Of a DNA stretch of 64,000 nt, positions 60,532 to 64,000 are shown in pieces. The notes beneath the pieces are model-generated. The model had not been told where the DNA came from and ran no database searches. It was given only the letters and a program-made list of their open reading frames with translations. A program made the translations under genes and the position numbers. The stretch covers positions 12,990 to 76,989 of the forward strand of contig CAYGHE010000003.1 in NCBI GenBank assembly GCA_964349805.1, written 5' to 3'. Position 1 is the stretch's first letter; each line of letters opens with the position of its first letter. Source of the DNA: CAYGHE01 sp964349805 (GTDB lineage Bacteria; Patescibacteriota; Saccharimonadia; Saccharimonadales; Saccharimonadaceae).

Positions 60532-60744
60532 AGTAGACCCTGATAAAACTCCCCTTAAAACCACGTTATCTAACTATAAATATACCCAAGCAGACGCTTT
60601 TCCACAACCAGGTAAATATAACATCAGGCTAAAGACGTATAGAGGTGTGAGTTATGCACAGAACAAAACCACCCCTGATAAATGTGTGGATAAAATATCT
60701 TTTTATGGGGATAAAAGGAAATGTGTTACAATCTTTTATAAGTT
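60532..60744. promoter_or_regulatory. Probable replication origin between dnaA and rpmH
   Basis: A 213-base spacer between divergent dnaA and rpmH holds three DnaA boxes: TTTTCCACA (60598-60606), TTATGCACA (60652-60660) and tgtggataa (60685-60693), the last a perfect consensus on the opposite strand. An AT-rich stretch (taaaatatctttttatgggg) follows and could be the unwinding region. Gene order and boxes support oriC here and/or in the dnaA-dnaN spacer. Confidence 0.75.
60724..60732 (+). promoter_or_regulatory. Extended -10 promoter of rpmH
   Basis: TGtTACAAT ends 12 bases before the rpmH ATG; the -35 is weak (tatggg). Confidence 0.5.
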
Positions 60745-60882
60745 ATGCCAAAAAGAACCCACCAACCCAAAAAGCGCCACCGTGCTAAAACACACGGCTT
60801 TAGGGCACGTGTCGCTACAAAAGCTGGCCGGGCTGTTTTAAAAAGGCGCCGAGTAAAAGGTCGCGCTAAACTAAGCGCCTAA
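60745..60882 (+). CDS. rpmH: Ribosomal protein bL34
   Basis: A 45-residue basic protein, too short for most gene callers: [19 protein letters not shown], then [21 protein letters not shown] and the LSA end. The motif [20 protein letters not shown] is close to the universal KRTYQPSxxRRxxxHGFRxR. Canonical dnaA-rpmH-rnpA order. Stops four bases before rnpA. Confidence 0.97.
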   Translation: MPKRTHQPKKRHRAKTHGFRARVATKAGRAVLKRRRVKGRAKLSA

Positions 60883-60886
60883 GGCG

Positions 60887-61246
60887 ATGATTCCCGTAGC
60901 TAATCGCTTCCATGGTCGTGGCGGTATTAAATATGTCTACGGAAAAGGTCAAGCCTACCGATCCAGCATGTTGGTTATTAAAGCCGTACCTGGTAATCGC
61001 CGCAAAAACTCTCGTATAGCAGTAGTAGTAAGTCGCAAAATATTTAAAAGCGCCGTTAAACGCAACCGTATCCGTCGTCGGATTTATGAGCATATGCGGT
61101 TGATGTTGCCTCAAATAAAAATACCTCACGACATAGTTATGGTGGTGACATCAAAGGAGTTGCTAGATATTCCGCATGATGAGATGGTTGATCAAATAAA
61201 TAAGCTTTTAGGGCAGGCTAAAATCCTCGATGACCGTAAAAACTGA
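60887..61246 (+). CDS. rnpA: Ribonuclease P protein component
   Basis: 119 residues. Binds the RNase P RNA and pre-tRNA leaders. The signature RNR loop is in SAVKRNRIRRRIYEHMR, with RIAVVVSRKIFKSAVKRNR around it. The ATG follows the rpmH stop closely; the TGA stop lies in the yidC promoter. Confidence 0.93.
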   Translation: MIPVANRFHGRGGIKYVYGKGQAYRSSMLVIKAVPGNRRKNSRIAVVVSRKIFKSAVKRNRIRRRIYEHMRLMLPQIKIPHDIVMVVTSKELLDIPHDEMVDQINKLLGQAKILDDRKN

Positions 61247-61252
61247 TATAAT
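61244..61252 (+). promoter_or_regulatory. Extended -10 promoter of yidC
   Basis: TGaTATAAT, overlapping the rnpA stop codon, ~33 bases before the yidC ATG. Confidence 0.6.
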
Positions 61253-61284
61253 AGGTTTAAAGCGACAAGAAGTTATAAATTTCA

Positions 61285-62220
61285 ATGAATATATTTGAAT
61301 CCATTATTGTTCAACCTATATTTAACCTGCTTATAGGGCTTTATAGCCTTATCCCGGGCGGTGATTTTGGTATTGCTTTAATTATCTTCACTATTCTGAT
61401 TAGGTTCGCAATGTGGCCGTTGGTCAAAAAGCAAATCCATCAAGTCAAAACAATGCGCAAGCTCCAGCCAGAACTGGTTAAGATCAAAAAAGCCACCAAG
61501 GGCAACAAGCAGATGGAAAGCTTGCAAATGATGGAGCTTTACAAAAAACACGGTGTTAATCCGTTCCGCTCCATAGGTATATTGTTTGTCCAACTGCCAA
61601 TATTTATCGCCCTCTACCAAGTTATTAGAATATTCACCCTTCGCCGCGACGAAATAGAAAGATTCACCTACAGCTTCCTAGAAGGTATTAAACCGATACG
61701 GGAGATAATAGAAAATCCGGATGGCTTTAACGAAACACTTTTGGGATTTATTGATCTTACCCAAACCGCCATTACGACTAATCCGTTTACTATCAATATA
61801 TTCTTGCTGCTACTAGCGGTTGCCGCTGCTGTAACACAGTACTTTATGTCCAAGCAAACTATGCCGCACAGCCCATCCAAGAAACGCTTCAAAGACATTA
61901 TGAAAGAAGCTGCTGATGGCAAGCAAGCTGATCAATCAGAGATGAATGCACTAGTTATGGGCAAAATGGTGAAATTCTTGCCAGTTATGATGTTCTTTAT
62001 CATCATCAACCTACCAGGAGCGTTAGCGCTTTATTACATGGTTTCTAACCTTGTAGCTGTTGTTCAACAAGGCCGTGTGTTAAAACAGGACACAGAAGAA
62101 ATGGATAAGATAGCTGACAAGGGCATGCCTCCGCGACCCCAAGGCAAGAAAGCGACCGCCAAAGCCCGCGCCAAACAAGCTAGGGAAGCTAGCATCGTTC
62201 GTGAAAAGGGGAAGAAATAA
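61285..62220 (+). CDS. yidC: Membrane protein insertase YidC
   Basis: 311 residues, short Gram-positive type without the large periplasmic domain. Membrane segments: IFNLLIGLYSLIPGGDFGIALIIFTILIRFAMWPL with the conserved Arg, FRSIGILFVQLPIFIALYQVI, and later ones including LPVMMFFIIINLPGALALYYMVSNL. A basic C-terminus (KKATAKARAKQAREAS) binds ribosomes. Its stop overlaps the jag start (ATGA). Confidence 0.94.
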   Translation: MNIFESIIVQPIFNLLIGLYSLIPGGDFGIALIIFTILIRFAMWPLVKKQIHQVKTMRKLQPELVKIKKATKGNKQMESLQMMELYKKHGVNPFRSIGILFVQLPIFIALYQVIRIFTLRRDEIERFTYSFLEGIKPIREIIENPDGFNETLLGFIDLTQTAITTNPFTINIFLLLLAVAAAVTQYFMSKQTMPHSPSKKRFKDIMKEAADGKQADQSEMNALVMGKMVKFLPVMMFFIIINLPGALALYYMVSNLVAVVQQGRVLKQDTEEMDKIADKGMPPRPQGKKATAKARAKQAREASIVREKGKK

Positions 62221-62681
62221 TGAATAGGGAAGAATCAATTCAGTTCGCACAAAAATATTTAGAAGATGCTTTGTCGTTTTTTGGGACTAACTTGACGGTT
62301 ACATCCAGTTGCGACGAAGATGTTATCGAATTATCAGTGCCCTCCAACCCGTTTAACAGCCTGCTTATTGGGCGTAATGCCGAGACCCTGCGAGCCTTTC
62401 AGCACTTAGTCTCTGCCGCTCTGAGCGCTCGCGGAGCAGAGTTAACCCGCGTTAACGTAGACATAGCTCAGTACAAGAAGCAACGCGCCGAGAAGGTGGC
62501 TAAACAAGCCAGGGAGTGGATAGAAGAAGTTCGACGCACTGGTGATTCCTACGTAGCCGATCTTAACGCGGCCGATAGGCGCATAGTCCACCGCGTAGCT
62601 AGTGAATACAGTGATATTAGGACCTTCTCCGAAGGCGAGGGCCGAGACCGCAAAATCACCATTTCTCAAAGCAGCAGCTAA
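62220..62681 (+). CDS. jag: Jag/KhpB (EloR-type) KH-R3H RNA-binding protein
   Basis: 153 residues. A KH domain with NPFNSLLIGRNAETLRAFQHL (GxxG as GRNA) is followed by an R3H domain with ADRRIVHRVASEYSDI. The N-terminal Jag domain is short. Coupled to yidC by ATGA, as in many Gram-positive genomes. The family regulates elongation and division. Confidence 0.92.
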   Translation: MNREESIQFAQKYLEDALSFFGTNLTVTSSCDEDVIELSVPSNPFNSLLIGRNAETLRAFQHLVSAALSARGAELTRVNVDIAQYKKQRAEKVAKQAREWIEEVRRTGDSYVADLNAADRRIVHRVASEYSDIRTFSEGEGRDRKITISQSSS

Positions 62682-62690
62682 GGGGGTTGT

Positions 62691-63791
62691 ATGTCTCACA
62701 TAGCCATAGACGCTAGGATAATAAATTCTTCTACCGGTGTTTATATTGAGCGGATGCTCCATTATTTGCAAGATATAGATAGAACCAACAAATATACTGT
62801 GTTAGTGCGTGCCAAAGACAAAAACTACTGGCAGCCTAGAAACAAAAACTTCTCGGTGACGGTAGCTGAGTTTGATAATTATTCTCTCGCCGAGCAGATT
62901 GGATTCAAGAAATTTTTAGATAAACTGTCCCCTGACCTGGTGCATTTTTGCATGCCCCAGCAACCCGTTTTTTATAGGGGAAGAAGCGTCACGACATTCC
63001 ACGACCTATCTCTTTTGAGGGTTTATAATTCTGATAAAAACTGGTTAGTCTATCACCTCAAGCAACTAATTGGCCGATTCGTTTTCCGTCGGGTTGCCAG
63101 AAAGAGCCAACACATTATCACACCCAGCGAATTCACAAAGACCGATTTAATAGCGTTTGCAAAAATTCCGTCCGATAAAGTTACGGTAACTTATGAATCA
63201 GCCGAGGACATTTCTCATAAAGACCTAGCCCCTTACGAACACCCTTTTAAAGAATTCATTTTATACGTAGGCGCGCAAAGCGACTATAAAAACATCAAGA
63301 AGCTAGGGGAGGCACACCAAATTCTTCTTAAAAACAATCCTGGTTTGGGATTAATCTTGGTAGGTAGAAAAAACGAGGCAGCCTTAACTAATGAAATGTA
63401 TTTTAACAACAAGAAATTCAAAAACATTTTATTCACTGATTTTATTCCTGACGAGCAGCGCAACTGGCTTTATACCAAAACGAGTGCTTACGTATTCCCT
63501 TCGCTCACAGAAGGTTTCGGCCTGCCTGGTCTAGAAGCAATGTCACACGGAGCACCTGTTGTCAGTAGCAACGCCACCAGTTTACCCGAGGTTTACGACG
63601 AAGCTGCGCATTACTTTAATCCGCTGGATGTTAGCGACATGGCAAGAGCTATAGGCGAAGTATTGGCAGACGAAAAACTAAAACAAGAACTTATCAAAAA
63701 AGGTCATGCGCAAGTTAAAAAATATTCATGGCGGCGTATGGCCAAACAGACGCACGGCATTTACGAACAAGTTATAATTTCTAATTCTTAA
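62691..63791 (+). CDS. GT4-family glycosyltransferase
   Basis: 366 residues, GT-B fold. N-terminal domain begins IAIDARIINSSTGVYIERML; the C-terminal nucleotide-sugar site contains LYVGAQSDYKNIKKL, LILVGRKNEAAL, FIPDEQRNWLY and the conserved EGFGLPGLEAMSHGAPVVSSNATSLPEV with the EX7E-like Glu pair. No signal peptide; a peripheral envelope-polysaccharide or glycolipid enzyme. It begins nine bases after jag with GGGGGT as ribosome site. Confidence 0.9.
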   Translation: MSHIAIDARIINSSTGVYIERMLHYLQDIDRTNKYTVLVRAKDKNYWQPRNKNFSVTVAEFDNYSLAEQIGFKKFLDKLSPDLVHFCMPQQPVFYRGRSVTTFHDLSLLRVYNSDKNWLVYHLKQLIGRFVFRRVARKSQHIITPSEFTKTDLIAFAKIPSDKVTVTYESAEDISHKDLAPYEHPFKEFILYVGAQSDYKNIKKLGEAHQILLKNNPGLGLILVGRKNEAALTNEMYFNNKKFKNILFTDFIPDEQRNWLYTKTSAYVFPSLTEGFGLPGLEAMSHGAPVVSSNATSLPEVYDEAAHYFNPLDVSDMARAIGEVLADEKLKQELIKKGHAQVKKYSWRRMAKQTHGIYEQVIISNS

Positions 63792-63908
63792 TTTCTAGTT
63801 ATTTTACATTTAGCAATTTTCAATTCACATTTATTTATCAATTTCCATTTCTAATTCAACCCCCAGCTCCCAGCTACTAATCCCCGACCCCTACACCAGT
63901 CGCCGTAG

Positions 63909-63937
63909 TTGACAGGAGGTATTTATACATATAGAAT
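63909..63937 (+). promoter_or_regulatory. Near-consensus promoter at the right edge
   Basis: TTGACA (63909-63914), 17-base spacer, TAGAAT (63932-63937). The spacer 63792-63908 before it shows only AT-rich sequence and no gene. Confidence 0.7.
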
Positions 63938-63940
63938 AAT

Positions 63941-64000
63941 AATGAAGACCTTCGGCCACGTAGTCCTTGAACTACACTTGCGGAAGGCCTTTTACTTTTT
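63941..64000 (+). ncRNA. Hairpin transcript or leader (edge, incomplete)
   Basis: Immediately downstream of the promoter, AAG/CTT, CCTTC/GAAGG, GC/GC and GTAGT/ACTAC pair into one long imperfect hairpin (63945-63991), followed by ttttacttttt. It could be a small RNA with its terminator or an attenuator in front of a gene outside the window. The same sequence is also an open frame from the ATG at 63942, so a leader peptide is not excluded. Confidence 0.4.

Noticed and set aside
1..64000. CRISPR array or cas genes
   Set aside because: No regularly spaced identical repeats and no Cas-like proteins were seen.
1..64000. UGA recoded to glycine (Gracilibacteria-type code)
   Set aside because: Several conserved genes end properly at TGA (dnaN, rnpA), and no in-frame TGA is needed to reach full length.

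Overview
The window is bacterial and gene dense, with short spacers, many one- to four-base gene overlaps and a compact replication-origin neighbourhood (recF-dnaN-dnaA / rpmH-rnpA-yidC-jag). The gene set points to a Candidate Phyla Radiation genome, most likely Saccharibacteria (TM7)-like. It combines a five-gene run of VirB2-like small membrane proteins, a PrgI/VirB4 type IV secretion locus with a huge TrbL/VirB6-like protein, FemAB and a MurE-like ligase with a short N-terminus, a Chlamydia-like ribonucleotide reductase, and many membrane proteins without recognisable family. Stop codons include TGA (for example dnaN and rnpA), so UGA is not recoded to glycine as in Gracilibacteria/Absconditabacteria. 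The taxonomic call is inference from gene content; no 16S gene is present.

Layout. 0-5 kb: YjbR-like protein, oligoribonuclease, MscL, ArgS and PyrG, all on the minus strand. 5.3-7.4 kb: a surface protein joining a pilin-type N-terminus to three phage tail-collar repeats. 7.4-12.6 kb: G6PD and a three-gene ribonucleotide reductase operon. 12.6-17.9 kb: GltS-like transporter, tRNA-Ser, MacB-like ABC pair, PGI/PMI. 17.9-20.1 kb: groES-groEL with a CIRCE operator and a false assembly gap inside groEL. 20-23 kb: FemAB, MurE-like ligase and a decayed REP-type transposase. 23.1-25.8 kb: five tandem VirB2-like proteins. 25.8-28.6 kb: Hsp20, ComF, a PD-(D/E)XK protein, two tRNA-Ser, a hydrolase. 28.6-33.5 kb: an unusual tRNA/repeat region with a GIY-YIG gene, tRNA fragments, repeats flanked by copies of tRNA 3' ends and an orphan RNA candidate, plus Mpg and TsaC. 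33.5-41.6 kb: HIT protein, ValS, TsaD and a large SGNH-hydrolase surface protein. 41.7-56.8 kb: the type IV secretion locus. 56.8-63.8 kb: origin region, then YidC, Jag and a glycosyltransferase. The last 0.2 kb holds a promoter followed by a hairpin.

Working together. The five small pilin-like proteins, the VirB6-like, VirB3-like (PrgI) and VirB4 proteins and a lytic transglycosylase/CHAP hydrolase look like one cell-envelope secretion or pilus machine. No VirD4, VirB11 or relaxase lies nearby, so it is probably used for secretion or attachment rather than for conjugating this DNA. The collar-repeat pseudopilin and the SGNH surface protein are plausible further parts of a host-contact toolkit. 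Several genes have a -10 element only 6-8 bases before the ATG and no Shine-Dalgarno sequence, suggesting leaderless mRNAs beside conventional SD-led genes such as nrdA, groES and hsp20.
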